Shown here in pieces: positions 1 through 6,782 of a DNA stretch of 15,077 bases. Made by a program: the position numbers and the translations under genes. The notes beneath the pieces were generated by a model. It did no database searches and was not told the DNA's origin. It was given only the letters and a program-made list of their open reading frames with translations. The DNA is from Oleiagrimonas sp035690885. Its GTDB lineage: Bacteria; Pseudomonadota; Gammaproteobacteria; Xanthomonadales; Rhodanobacteraceae. The stretch is taken from the NCBI GenBank assembly GCA_035690885.1, contig DASSKC010000133.1, positions 1 through 15,077 on the forward strand. The letters run 5' to 3'. Within the stretch, counting starts at the first letter, position 1, and every line of letters starts with the position of its first letter.

Positions 1-160
1 GGGCACCCCCGTCCGGCGCTCGCCGGGCTGCGCCCTGCGAGTGGGTTCCGCGCTGCGGGGTTTTTCTGACGGGCCATCCGTGGCCCGCAGAAAAATGGCC
101 GGCGTCCTGCCGGCCACCCTTCGGGCCTTTTCCTCCGCGCTCCACCGCCTACCGAGGGGC
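1..160 (+). repeat. Dispersed structured repeat, copy 1 (cut by window start)
   Basis: Non-coding, GC-rich. It starts with a GGCACCCC block, continues to TGCGGGG (54-60), then carries two adjacent hairpins (61-116), followed by a CGGGCCTT / TCCTCC block and GAGGGG near 154-159. The same blocks occur in the same order on the minus strand at about 284-430, so this is one of two inverted copies. No start codon with a ribosome binding site or protein-like reading frame stands out. The left end lies outside the window. Repeats of this general style are common between genes in Xanthomonadaceae and relatives; the exact family was not checked. Confidence 0.7.
61..116 (+). repeat. Double hairpin, copy 1
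   Basis: First hairpin, 61-95: arms TTTTTCTG + CGGGCCA and TGGCCCG + CAGAAAAA, loop TCCG, with a single bulged A at 69. Second hairpin, 96-116: arms TGGCCGGC and GCCGGCCA, loop GTCCT. It matches the copy at 329-384 in length, loops and bulge, while the stem bases differ in a compensated way. No U-tract follows the second stem, so a plain intrinsic terminator is unlikely. Confidence 0.85.
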
Positions 161-328
161 AAGGGGGGGGGCAAGTTCGGAAACGTCAAGCGATAAACGC
201 GACATGTTTGCAAGCACGCCAGTTCTTGGGTTTCACGAGAACCGCGATGACTCGCGAAGCGGGCAGCGCAGACGCTGCTGGGTCCCCTTCAGAAGCGGCG
301 GACGGATGGAGGACAAGGCCCGTCAGGG

Positions 329-384
329 GAGCCGACAGGACGTCGGCTCGTTTGTCGCGGGCCACGGATGGCCCGTCGACAAAC
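329..384 (-). repeat. Double hairpin, copy 2
   Basis: On the minus strand, the first hairpin (350-384) has arms GTTTGTCG + CGGGCCA and TGGCCCG + CGACAAAC with loop TCCG and the same bulged A. The second (329-349) has arms GAGCCGAC and GTCGGCTC with loop GTCCT. It is 56 nt, like copy 1. All 14 differences from copy 1 fall in stems as seven compensated base pairs. Confidence 0.85.
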
Positions 385-440
385 CCCCGCAATCCGGGAG
401 CGAACCCGAAGGGCGCGTATGCAGGGGTGCCTTTCTTTTG

Positions 441-474
441 GTTCGTTTTCTTTGTGCACTCAAAGAAAATGAAC
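441..474. repeat. 14-bp hairpin within the dispersed repeat
   Basis: Arms GTTCGTTTTCTTTG (441-454) and CAAAGAAAATGAAC (461-474) pair over 14 positions with one G-T wobble, around the loop TGCACT. It sits just beyond the part shared by the two copies. It is symmetrical enough to fold from either strand. Function is unknown; transcription termination, mRNA end protection or recognition by a REP-type transposase are all possible. Confidence 0.75.
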
Positions 475-520
475 GAGCGCCCCGCGGGCGCGAAACGCCG
501 CCGCACGGCGGCAAACAATC

Positions 521-564
521 TCCGATTCAGCACGAAGCAACCGGGCCGAAGGCCCCAAAAAAAA
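521..564. other. Region downstream of xerD: A-tract and small hairpin
   Basis: Immediately after the xerD stop codon (minus strand) comes a run of eight T, then a small GGGCC-TTC-GGCCC hairpin (plus strand A-run 557-564). The T-run lies before the stem for a xerD transcript, which is the wrong order for an intrinsic terminator, and no other terminator is obvious. Nothing here looks coding. Confidence 0.4.
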
Positions 565-1479
565 TCACCCACGCGGATGATGCTGCGCATGCAACCGCTT
601 GAGCCCCTCACGCGCCACCAGCGTATAAATCTGCGTGGTACTCAGCGAGCTGTGCCCCAACAGCATCTGCAACGAGCGCAGATCGGCGCCATGATTGAGC
701 AGATGCGTGGCGAACGAGTGCCGCAACACATGCGGCGAGATGCGCTTGGCGTCGATGCCTGCGCGCACCGCATGACGCTTGACCAGCGTCCAGAACATCT
801 GCCGACTCATGGCCGCACCGCGGTTGGACAGGAACATCGCTTCCGACGGCTTGCTGCGCACCTGGGACGGTCGCGCGCCATCGACGTAGCGCTCGATCCA
901 CGAATGCGCTTCCTCACCGACGGGCACCAGACGATCCTTGCCGCCCTTGCCGGTCACCCGCAACACGCCCTGGCGGCGATTGAAACCACCCAGCGGCAAG
1001 TCCACCAACTCCGACACGCGCAGCCCGCTGGCATACATCACCTCCAGCATGGTGCGGTCGCGCAGACCCAGGGGCGTGCCGACGTCCGGTGCGGCCAGCA
1101 AGGCCTCGACCTCGCGCTCGGACAACGCCTTGGGCAGACTGCGCGGCAGGCGCGGACGCGACAGATGCAAGGTCGGATCCTCGTGCCCCGGCTCGATCCG
1201 CGCCAAGTGTGCAAAGTAGCGCCGAAATGCCGTCTGCCGGCGTGCCATCGTGCGCGCGGCACCGCCGCTTTCGCCCAAGTAACGCGAGATGTCGGCGCCG
1301 CTGGCATCGTGCAGCAAGCACCCGTGTGCCGACATCCATCGTGCCAGACCATCCAGATCGCGCCGGTAGGCCTCCAGGGTACGGTCGGACAAACCATCCT
1401 CGGACCACACGCGCTCCAGAAACGCATCAATCGCGACACGGTCGGCATCGGCAACAACGGGTGACTTCTTTTCGGGCAT
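565..1479 (-). CDS. xerD: Site-specific tyrosine recombinase XerD
   Basis: XerD acts with XerC at the dif site to resolve chromosome dimers at division, cutting through a 3'-phosphotyrosine. The protein is 304 aa (E. coli XerD is 298). An N-terminal SAM-like DNA-binding domain covers about 1-105 and the catalytic domain about 115-300. All six catalytic residues are visible: R154 (SGLRVSEL), K178 (TGKGGKDR), H250 and R253 (SPHVLRHSF), H276 (LLGHSS) and Y285 (TQIYT). Each is offset by exactly six from the E. coli positions. The C-terminal LHAQHHPRG tail favours XerD over XerC. I chose the ATG at 1479, preceded by GGGGAA; the frame stays open upstream to 1548, but that would run into the divergent RDD gene. 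Expected to be active. Confidence 0.96.
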   Translation of the reverse strand: MPEKKSPVVADADRVAIDAFLERVWSEDGLSDRTLEAYRRDLDGLARWMSAHGCLLHDASGADISRYLGESGGAARTMARRQTAFRRYFAHLARIEPGHEDPTLHLSRPRLPRSLPKALSEREVEALLAAPDVGTPLGLRDRTMLEVMYASGLRVSELVDLPLGGFNRRQGVLRVTGKGGKDRLVPVGEEAHSWIERYVDGARPSQVRSKPSEAMFLSNRGAAMSRQMFWTLVKRHAVRAGIDAKRISPHVLRHSFATHLLNHGADLRSLQMLLGHSSLSTTQIYTLVAREGLKRLHAQHHPRG

Positions 1480-1524
1480 GGCATGATGCTGCCGTTCCCC
1501 CCGTCCGGTTGCAAGATATTTGCG

Positions 1525-2106
1525 ATGACCGAAACCATGCAGACACAAGAACCCGCCACCCCGGCCGTCAGCTACCGGACATCATCGCTGTGGCGCCGCT
1601 TGGCCGGACTGGTCTACGACCTGGTCGCGGTCGTGGCCATCGTCATGGTGGTCGGCATGATCTGCCTGATCGCCACGCACGGTTCATTGGTCCCGGACAG
1701 CCATCATGGCGTCACCGCGTGGTGGTACAGCCCGTTGCAGTATCTGGTGGTGGCCGCCTATTTCGTGGTCTCGTGGCTGCGTGGCGGCCAGACGCTGGGC
1801 ATGCGTCCATGGCGGATGGTCCTGCGCATGAGCGACGGCACACCGGTGCGTCCGGGTCCGGCCATCGCGCGTGTCGTGGCGGTGTCACTGCCGATGCTGC
1901 TGCTGTCGATCGGTCACGTCGCCTCGCCACGCACGGCCATGCTGGCCGTGCTGGCGGCATGGGTGGTGTTTTACGCCACCGCTCTTGTCAACCCGCGCCG
2001 CCGCGCCCTGCACGACCTCATTGCCGGCACCCAGCTGATCCACAAGGTCGTCCCGCGCAACAAAACCGCCAAACACGCCAGTCGCCATGATTCGCGACAC
2101 CGGTAG
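1525..2106 (+). CDS. RDD family membrane protein
   Basis: A 193-aa inner-membrane protein with the RDD domain, named for conserved Arg and two Asp. The first Arg/Asp region is RRLAGLVYD near residue 20, at the start of the first membrane segment; the second Asp is in the ALHDLIAGT motif near the C-terminus. A GGQTLGMRPWRM loop after the second segment is also typical. About four hydrophobic segments are visible. Some RDD proteins have been linked to Na+ or Li+/H+ transport, but most have no known role, so no substrate is proposed. The ATG at 1525 fits the domain start; an in-frame ATG at 1483 would add 14 unlike residues. No clear ribosome binding site precedes 1525. It diverges from xerD and converges on lptG. 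Confidence 0.88.
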   Translation: MTETMQTQEPATPAVSYRTSSLWRRLAGLVYDLVAVVAIVMVVGMICLIATHGSLVPDSHHGVTAWWYSPLQYLVVAAYFVVSWLRGGQTLGMRPWRMVLRMSDGTPVRPGPAIARVVAVSLPMLLLSIGHVASPRTAMLAVLAAWVVFYATALVNPRRRALHDLIAGTQLIHKVVPRNKTAKHASRHDSRHR

Positions 2107-2136
2107 CGCGCAGCGTCGATCGCGAAACCGCACCGC

Positions 2137-3240
2137 CTACCCGTAACGGCGGAAATACACCGTCGCCGCGATCACCAGCACCAGCGCCGGTAGCAGGTCC
2201 GCCAACCACGCCGGCGCGCCGTACACGATGCCCATGTTGGTCAGCCCCTGCTGCAGGAAATACCAGCCCAGCGCCAGCACCACACCGATGAAAAGCCGCT
2301 TGCCCAGGCCGCCGGAACGCAGCGCACCAAACGCGAACGGCAGCGCGCACAACACCAGCACCAGCACGTTCACCGGATACAGCGCGTGCGCCCAGAACGC
2401 CTTGGCGTAGGCGATCGGGTTCTGGTTGTTGCTCTCCAGGTAGCGCATGTTCTGCAACAGGTCGACCATGGACAGGTATTCGGGATGGACCACCGACTGC
2501 TTGAGCACGCTGGCATCCAGATTGGTCGACCAGGCTTCGCTGGCGCGCATTTCGCTGTGCACGCCATCGCTGTCCAGGGTGCTCACGCGCGCATCGGTGA
2601 GCGTCCAGTCGCCATCATGGCTGACCGCTCCCTTGGCACGCACGAATTTCTGCAACTTGCCCTTGTCGTCGAAACTGAAGATGCGCACGTCGGCCAGCTG
2701 CACCTGCATCTGGCCATGTTCGTGCCGGGCCAGCACCGACTTGGCATTGATGAAATTGTTGCCGTCGCGCGCCCACAGACCGCTGCCCGTGGTCATGCCC
2801 AGTTGTTGCGAATGCATGCGCAACTGCATCGCCTGCGCGCGCTGCGCGCCGTAGGGCGCCACGATTTCGCCCATCAGCATGACCAGGCCGGTGAGTATGG
2901 CCAGCATCACCACCACCGACTGCACGATGCGCAACTTGGACATGCCGGCCGCACGCAAGGCGGTCAGCTCGCCGCTCGTGGCCAGACCACCAAGGCCGAG
3001 CAGGCCACCGATCAGCGCCGCGCTGCCGAACCATTGGTACAGGCGTCGCGGCACCGTCCAGGCGATGTAGATGATCGAATCGATCGCGGTGTAGCCGTTC
3101 TTGCCGACATCGCCAAGCTGGCGCAGGAACTGCGAAAGCGTGTCGAAACCGGTCAGGATGATCCACACGATCACCAGCATGCCGAGCACGCTGGTGGCGA
3201 TCAGGCGGTCGACGCGTTTGACGGCGGGCAACGCGATCAC
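2137..3240 (-). CDS. lptG: LPS export ABC transporter permease LptG
   Basis: LptG pairs with LptF and the LptB ATPase to pull LPS out of the inner membrane and pass it to LptC and the periplasmic bridge. The product is 367 aa, the normal size for the family (about 360). N-terminal membrane segments lie at about 15-35, 55-85 and 105-130, then a periplasmic beta-jellyroll of about 150 residues, then three C-terminal segments. The ELTALRAAGMS stretch near 91-101 is the coupling-helix region that contacts LptB. Translation starts at GTG 3240: the G-T-G overlaps the lptF stop (GTGA) and GGGAG lies 7 nt upstream, which indicates translational coupling. The frame is open to 3408, but that part overlaps lptF and is not LptG-like. 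Confidence 0.94.
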   Translation of the reverse strand: MIALPAVKRVDRLIATSVLGMLVIVWIILTGFDTLSQFLRQLGDVGKNGYTAIDSIIYIAWTVPRRLYQWFGSAALIGGLLGLGGLATSGELTALRAAGMSKLRIVQSVVVMLAILTGLVMLMGEIVAPYGAQRAQAMQLRMHSQQLGMTTGSGLWARDGNNFINAKSVLARHEHGQMQVQLADVRIFSFDDKGKLQKFVRAKGAVSHDGDWTLTDARVSTLDSDGVHSEMRASEAWSTNLDASVLKQSVVHPEYLSMVDLLQNMRYLESNNQNPIAYAKAFWAHALYPVNVLVLVLCALPFAFGALRSGGLGKRLFIGVVLALGWYFLQQGLTNMGIVYGAPAWLADLLPALVLVIAATVYFRRYG

Positions 3241-4352
3241 GCTTGCGCTCCCTTCACCTTCCACGGCGCGTATTGTCGCCACAGGAACCACCCGGACACG
3301 CCGACCACGATCAGGTGCAACACCCAGATCGGTGCGGCACCGTCGATCTTGCCCTGACCGATCATGGATCGTGCCAGCGACAACACGCTGAAATACAGGA
3401 AGTAGCAAAGCACCGCGACCAGCAAACGACCATAGCGCGGTTCGCGCGGCGTCTGCCGGGCCAGCGGCAAAGCCAGCAGCGCGAGCACCAGCGTGGTCAC
3501 CGGCGCGGCAATGCGCCAGGCCAGTTCGGCGCGCGCCTGCGGACTGGAGCTGGCCATCAGCGCGGCGGTCCTCGTGGCCGATCCGACCTTGCCCCGGTCA
3601 TTGCCGTTGTCGGGCCGTACCGGCGCCATGGCCACATCGTTGCGCGCGTATTGCATGACGTTCCAGTTGTCGGCGCCCAACGGCAGCTTGTATTGCCAGC
3701 CGTCATACAGGGCCAGATAGCGGCCCTTGCCATCGGTGCCGGGGTACAGCGCACCGCGCTCGGCCGTGATCAGCCTGATGGATGGCGGACCGCCATCGCT
3801 GCCCGGTTCCTGACGCGCCAGGAACACATGCCCCAGGCGCGTGCCGTCGCGATTCATGTCGGTCACGAAGATGGTGCCGCCGTTGCCGGGCAACTCGGTG
3901 AAGCGCCCGGCATCGAGGCCGGCGGCAATTACCGAATGATTGGCCTTGGTGATCAGCGTGGTGCTGGTGTGCTCGGCCCACGGGCCCAGCCACAACGACA
4001 GCAAGCCGATGACGACGGCCATGGGAATGGCCAACCAGGCAGCAGGCCGCAACAGGCCGCGACGGCCCATGCCGGAAGCGGCCAGCACGTGCATTTCGCT
4101 GTCGTGGTAAAGCCGCCCCAGCGACCACAAGATGCCGAGAAACAAGGCCAGCGGCAGCAGACCCGTCAGTGCCGCCAACATCTTCAGTCCCAGCACGTCG
4201 AACATCACGCTGGCCGGAAAACTGCCCTCGGCCACTTGCTGCAGGACCCGCGCGAAGGTGCCGCCGGCCATCACCACCAGCAGCACCACGGCGACCCCGA
4301 GTACGCTCGTGGCCAGTTCACGCAGGATGTATCGGTCGAGGATGCGCAGCAT
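3237..4352 (-). CDS. lptF: LPS export ABC transporter permease LptF
   Basis: LptF is the partner permease of LptG in the LptB2FG lipopolysaccharide extractor of the inner membrane. The product is 371 aa (E. coli 366). It opens with the family-typical LRILDRYILRELATSVL, followed by membrane segments at about 14-33, 53-78 and 103-123, a periplasmic jellyroll to about 280, and three C-terminal segments. SEMHVLAASGMGRRGLL near 85-101 is the coupling region for LptB. The ATG at 4352 gives this N-terminus; an open extension to 4487 crosses the divergent pepA start and is rejected. It is first of the lptF-lptG pair. lptB, lptA and lptC are not in the window, as usual since they sit elsewhere. Confidence 0.95.
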   Translation of the reverse strand: MLRILDRYILRELATSVLGVAVVLLVVMAGGTFARVLQQVAEGSFPASVMFDVLGLKMLAALTGLLPLALFLGILWSLGRLYHDSEMHVLAASGMGRRGLLRPAAWLAIPMAVVIGLLSLWLGPWAEHTSTTLITKANHSVIAAGLDAGRFTELPGNGGTIFVTDMNRDGTRLGHVFLARQEPGSDGGPPSIRLITAERGALYPGTDGKGRYLALYDGWQYKLPLGADNWNVMQYARNDVAMAPVRPDNGNDRGKVGSATRTAALMASSSPQARAELAWRIAAPVTTLVLALLALPLARQTPREPRYGRLLVAVLCYFLYFSVLSLARSMIGQGKIDGAAPIWVLHLIVVGVSGWFLWRQYAPWKVKGAQA

Positions 4353-4360
4353 GCGATAAT
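4352..4360 (+). promoter_or_regulatory. Possible extended -10 for pepA
   Basis: TGC followed by GATAAT matches the extended -10 pattern (TGn then five of six consensus bases) and lies about 80 bases before the pepA ATG. It overlaps the lptF start codon on the other strand. No good -35 is visible, which is tolerable for an extended -10. Start site not demonstrated. Confidence 0.3.
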
Positions 4361-4394
4361 GGGATTTCGTGCCGCCGGGCGCGGCGAAGCCGTC

Positions 4395-4400
4395 AGTGTA
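4395..4400 (-). promoter_or_regulatory. Possible -10 for lptFG
   Basis: Minus-strand TACACT lies 42 bases before the lptF ATG. The only -35-like hexamer upstream (TTGGGC) is at a poor 19-bp spacing. A similar TACACT lies before pssA in this window. Weak evidence. Confidence 0.25.
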
Positions 4401-4439
4401 GCCGGTCACGCCACGCACGGCCCAACCCCGGGATTGTTC

Positions 4440-5933
4440 ATGACGCTCAAATTCAGCCTCGCATCCACCTCCGCCGAAGCCACCCAAACCGCTTGCGCCA
4501 TCGTCGGCGTGTATGCCGACGGCGCGTTGTCACCAGCGGCGCGTGCGATCGACACGGCCAGCGACGGCGTGCTGGCGCGCCGCATTGCCTCCGGCGATCT
4601 GTCCGGCAAACTCGGTGCCAGTCATGTATTGCATGAGTTGCCGGGTGTGAAGGCCGAGCGGGTGCTGGCCATCGGCCTGGGCGCGCGCGATGCATTCAAC
4701 GACGCGGCTTTCCGCAAGGCGATCGGCAGCGCCGCGCGTGCACTGGGCAAGCTGCCGGTGAAAAACGCCACCTCATGGCTGACCGAACTGGAGGTTGCCG
4801 GTCGTGATGTCGCCTGGCGCGTCCGTACCGAAGCTCTGGCCGCCGACCATGCCGCCTACCGTTACACCGCCACACTCGCCAAGCGTCGTGACGCGGCCGC
4901 CGAGACGCTGGAGTCGTTCGCATTGGCTGCCGACGAGCAAGCGCAGCCGGCGCTGGACCAGGCAGCCGCCATGGCCGAAGGCGTACGCTTTGCCCGCCAC
5001 GTCGGCAACATGCCGGCCAACATCTGCAACCCGGCCTGGCTGGCCGAACAGGCTGGCGATTTTGCCGCCTCTCAGGACGGCGTCGACATCGACGTGCTCG
5101 AACGCGAGCAGATGGAGCAACTCGGCATGCACTCGCTGCTGGCCGTTGCACGCGGCTCGGCCAACACGCCGCGCCTGATCGTGTTGAAATGGAACGGCGG
5201 CAATGACGGCGATGCGCCGTATGTGCTGGTCGGCAAGGGCGTCACGTTCGACGCCGGCGGTCTGGACATCAAGACCGCCGCCGGCATGGAACACATGAAG
5301 TTCGACATGCTGGGCGCCGCCGGCATGCTCGGCGCGTTCATTGCCGCGGTGAAGATGCGCTTGCCGATCAATCTGGTCTGCGCCGTGGCCTCGGTGGAAA
5401 ACATGCCCGATGGCGACGCCTATCGTCCCGGCGACGTGCTCACCACGCTGTCCGGGCAAACCGTCGAAGTGCTCAATACCGACGCCGAAGGCCGCCTGAT
5501 CCTGTGTGACACGCTGACCTACGTGCAGCGTTTCAAGCCGGCCGCCATCGTCGACGCCGCGACCCTTACCGGCGCCTGTGTGGTGGCGCTCGGCAGCCAC
5601 GCCAGTGCCCTGATGAGCAAACATGACGATCTCGCCGATGAATTGCTTGCCGCCGGCGAACACACCCTCGACCGCGCCTGGCGACTGCCGCTGTGGGACG
5701 ACTACCAGGACGCGCTGGAATCGGCATTCGCCGACTTTGCGCACCTGGGCTCACGCGCTGCCGGTGCGATCACCGCCGGCTGTTTCCTGTCGCGCTTTGC
5801 CGAAGGCCAGCGCTGGGCGCATCTGGACATTGCCGGTACCGCGCAGGACGAAGGCCGCAAGGGCCTGGCCACGGGTCGCCCGGTTGCGCTGCTTTCGCAG
5901 TGGCTGATCGACCGCGCCGCCTCCAACGCCTGA
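4440..5933 (+). CDS. pepA: Leucyl aminopeptidase PepA (M17)
   Basis: PepA is a cytoplasmic hexameric aminopeptidase using two divalent metals to remove N-terminal residues from peptides. The E. coli protein also binds DNA as an accessory factor in Xer recombination and in carAB control. The product is 497 aa (E. coli 503). Metal and active-site residues are all present: K266 and D271 (GKGVTFDAGG), K278, D289 (MKFDMLGAA), D348, E350 and R352 in the NTDAEGRL signature. Each is offset by four from E. coli. The N-terminal domain covers about 1-165. The ATG at 4440 has GGGA six bases upstream; the frame is open much further upstream, but only as antisense of lptF. holC follows after 10 bases. Its presence near xerD is suggestive, but both genes are housekeeping. 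Confidence 0.97.
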   Translation: MTLKFSLASTSAEATQTACAIVGVYADGALSPAARAIDTASDGVLARRIASGDLSGKLGASHVLHELPGVKAERVLAIGLGARDAFNDAAFRKAIGSAARALGKLPVKNATSWLTELEVAGRDVAWRVRTEALAADHAAYRYTATLAKRRDAAAETLESFALAADEQAQPALDQAAAMAEGVRFARHVGNMPANICNPAWLAEQAGDFAASQDGVDIDVLEREQMEQLGMHSLLAVARGSANTPRLIVLKWNGGNDGDAPYVLVGKGVTFDAGGLDIKTAAGMEHMKFDMLGAAGMLGAFIAAVKMRLPINLVCAVASVENMPDGDAYRPGDVLTTLSGQTVEVLNTDAEGRLILCDTLTYVQRFKPAAIVDAATLTGACVVALGSHASALMSKHDDLADELLAAGEHTLDRAWRLPLWDDYQDALESAFADFAHLGSRAAGAITAGCFLSRFAEGQRWAHLDIAGTAQDEGRKGLATGRPVALLSQWLIDRAASNA

Positions 5934-5943
5934 GCCATTCACG

Positions 5944-6363
5944 ATGCGCGCCGATTTTTACCTGATCGACAAACCCCGCTTTCGCGAGCAGCCTTTGTTG
6001 CTGGTGTGTGCGCTGGTGCAAAAAGCCGTGGCACAACAACTGCCACTGCTGATCCTGGCCCGTGACTTTGCCCAGGCCGAGGAAGTCGACGACCTGTTGT
6101 GGTCGTTCGACGAAGACGCCTTCATCCCGCACCAGCTGGCCGGCCACGACGACGATGCCGAGGTGCCGGTGCTGATCGTGCCTCCCGGCCTGGAATCGGC
6201 GGATCGACCGCTGGCGATCAACCTGCGCCCCGACATGCCGCAAGGGCACTTCGAGCGCGTGCTCGAAGTCGTCCCCGCCGACCCGGCCGACCGCATCGGA
6301 TCGCGCCAACGCTGGCGCCAGTACCAGCAGGCCGGCGCCGAGCTGTCCAAGCACGACATGTGA
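5944..6363 (+). CDS. holC: DNA polymerase III chi subunit HolC
   Basis: Chi links the clamp loader to single-strand binding protein and binds psi (HolD). The product is 139 aa (E. coli 147). The N-terminal RADFYLIDKP strand, the EVDDLLWSFDEDAFIPHQLAG stretch (about 46-66), the APVEI-like block VPVLIV, and the C-terminal RWRQYQQAGAEL helix align by eye with E. coli HolC (WARPAESFVPHNLAG; RYKAYRVAGFNL). It lies 10 bases after pepA, the usual pepA-holC pairing. In many gammaproteobacteria valS follows; here it does not, and a structured repeat and a convergent gene come next. A psi candidate is encoded at 9766-10275. Confidence 0.93.
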   Translation: MRADFYLIDKPRFREQPLLLVCALVQKAVAQQLPLLILARDFAQAEEVDDLLWSFDEDAFIPHQLAGHDDDAEVPVLIVPPGLESADRPLAINLRPDMPQGHFERVLEVVPADPADRIGSRQRWRQYQQAGAELSKHDM

Positions 6364-6375
6364 ATCCCGTGCGTC

Positions 6376-6422
6376 GGACCGCGGACATCCTGTCCGCATG
6401 CGGGCGGGGACACCCGCGGTCC
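6376..6422. repeat. REP-like palindromic element with potential three-way fold
   Basis: Arms GGACCGCGG (6376-6384) and CCGCGGTCC (6414-6422) are perfect inverted repeats. Inside, GCGGACA-TCC-TGTCCGC (6381-6397) is a perfect 7-bp hairpin, and GCGGG (6400-6404) can pair with CCCGC (6413-6417). The outer GGACC/GGTCC plus both inner hairpins can form a three-way junction. It lies between the convergent genes holC and the glutaredoxin-like gene, the usual place for REP elements. The TCCTG loop region resembles the second hairpin of the repeats at 61-116 and 329-384. Confidence 0.75.
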
Positions 6423-6463
6423 ACTGATCGCGCGCTGCATGGAATTTACTCAGGCGGACAGCA

Positions 6464-6487
6464 AAGCGTCACTCACGCCTGACGCTT
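6464..6487. terminator. Hairpin over the end of the glutaredoxin-like gene
   Basis: AAGCGTC (6464-6470) and GACGCTT (6481-6487) form a 7-bp stem with a 10-nt loop that contains the minus-strand stop codon. No clear T-run follows on either strand, so it is only a weak terminator candidate. Confidence 0.3.
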
Positions 6488-6718
6488 CTGGTCGGCAACC
6501 AGTGCCTCCACCGCAGCCGAATCGAACGGCCAATCGAGTTCGTGACCACTGTCCTCGTCGCGCAGCACCGGCACACGCGTGCCGTAGCGCGCCTCCAGTA
6601 CCGGATCGTCGTCGACCCACAAGCTGCGAAAATCCGGCGCCCGCGCCGTCGCCATGACCTCCAGGGCCAAGTCGCACAGGTGACAGTCATCGCGTTGGAA
6701 CAAGGTCAAACGAACCAT
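6473..6718 (-). CDS. Glutaredoxin-like (DUF836) small thiol protein
   Basis: An 81-aa protein with a thioredoxin-like fold pattern: a first strand VRLTLFQRDD, then a CHLC active site (C12, C15) and a helix, a second strand FRSLWVDDDP, and the cis-proline-like TRVPVLRD near 50-57. Length and layout match the glutaredoxin family DUF836 group, which is probably a cytoplasmic dithiol oxidoreductase or thiol carrier; substrate unknown. The ATG at 6718 is the only good start; an in-frame TTG at 6733 would add five residues. No strong ribosome binding site is visible. It is divergent from sdaA (64 bp) and convergent with holC across a palindromic repeat. Confidence 0.85.
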   Translation of the reverse strand: MVRLTLFQRDDCHLCDLALEVMATARAPDFRSLWVDDDPVLEARYGTRVPVLRDEDSGHELDWPFDSAAVEALVADQKRQA

Positions 6719-6747
6719 GGGTGGTGGGAACAAGACAGGCCAGCCCT

Positions 6748-6753
6748 TAGAAT
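6748..6753 (+). promoter_or_regulatory. Possible -10 for sdaA
   Basis: TAGAAT, one base from the TATAAT consensus, lies 29 bases before the sdaA ATG. The position 17 bp upstream (TGGGAA) is a poor -35. The leader would be only about 22 nt and has no clear ribosome binding site. Confidence 0.35.
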
Positions 6754-6782
6754 AACCACTTCACCCGCACGTTGTTTTCGCC

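Larger units (their letters stand above)
208..520 (-). repeat. Dispersed structured repeat, copy 2 (longer copy, inverted)
   Basis: Read on the minus strand, it holds a 14-bp hairpin rich in TTTTCTTTG (441-474), GGCACCCC (423-430), the double hairpin (329-384), a CGGGCCTT / TCCTCC block (about 300-325), GAAGGGG near 284-290, and a small GCAGCG/CGCTGC hairpin (263-278). The parts shared with copy 1 lie at about 284-430. Open frames cross it on both strands (for example 186-611 on minus and frames starting at 204 and 208 on plus), but their products are Arg/Pro/Ala-rich with a Phe/Lys patch from the hairpin, which is typical of repeat DNA read as protein. I treat it as non-coding. The outer limits are estimates. 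Confidence 0.65.

Noticed and set aside
541..567. Hairpin with A8/T8 after xerD as an intrinsic terminator
   Set aside because: For the xerD transcript the T-run comes before the stem, and for the plus strand an A-run follows the stem; neither order works.
186..611. Open frames on both strands at the left end (141 aa minus, 132 aa plus) that could be hypothetical proteins
   Set aside because: They run through the dispersed hairpin repeat and into xerD, have composition typical of GC-rich non-coding DNA, and lack ribosome binding sites. The Phe/Lys patch is only the hairpin translated.
208..1464. 418-aa plus-strand frame
   Set aside because: Antisense to xerD, whose six catalytic residues are intact; Arg/Gln/His-rich product with no motif.
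1511..1523. GCAA-GATAT-TTGC palindrome in the xerD/RDD gap as an operator
   Set aside because: Arms are only four bases and it abuts the RDD start codon; too weak to call.
3243..4439. N-terminal extension of pepA to about 896 aa
   Set aside because: The added part is antisense to lptF and has no domain likeness; PepA of normal length starts at 4440 with a ribosome binding site.
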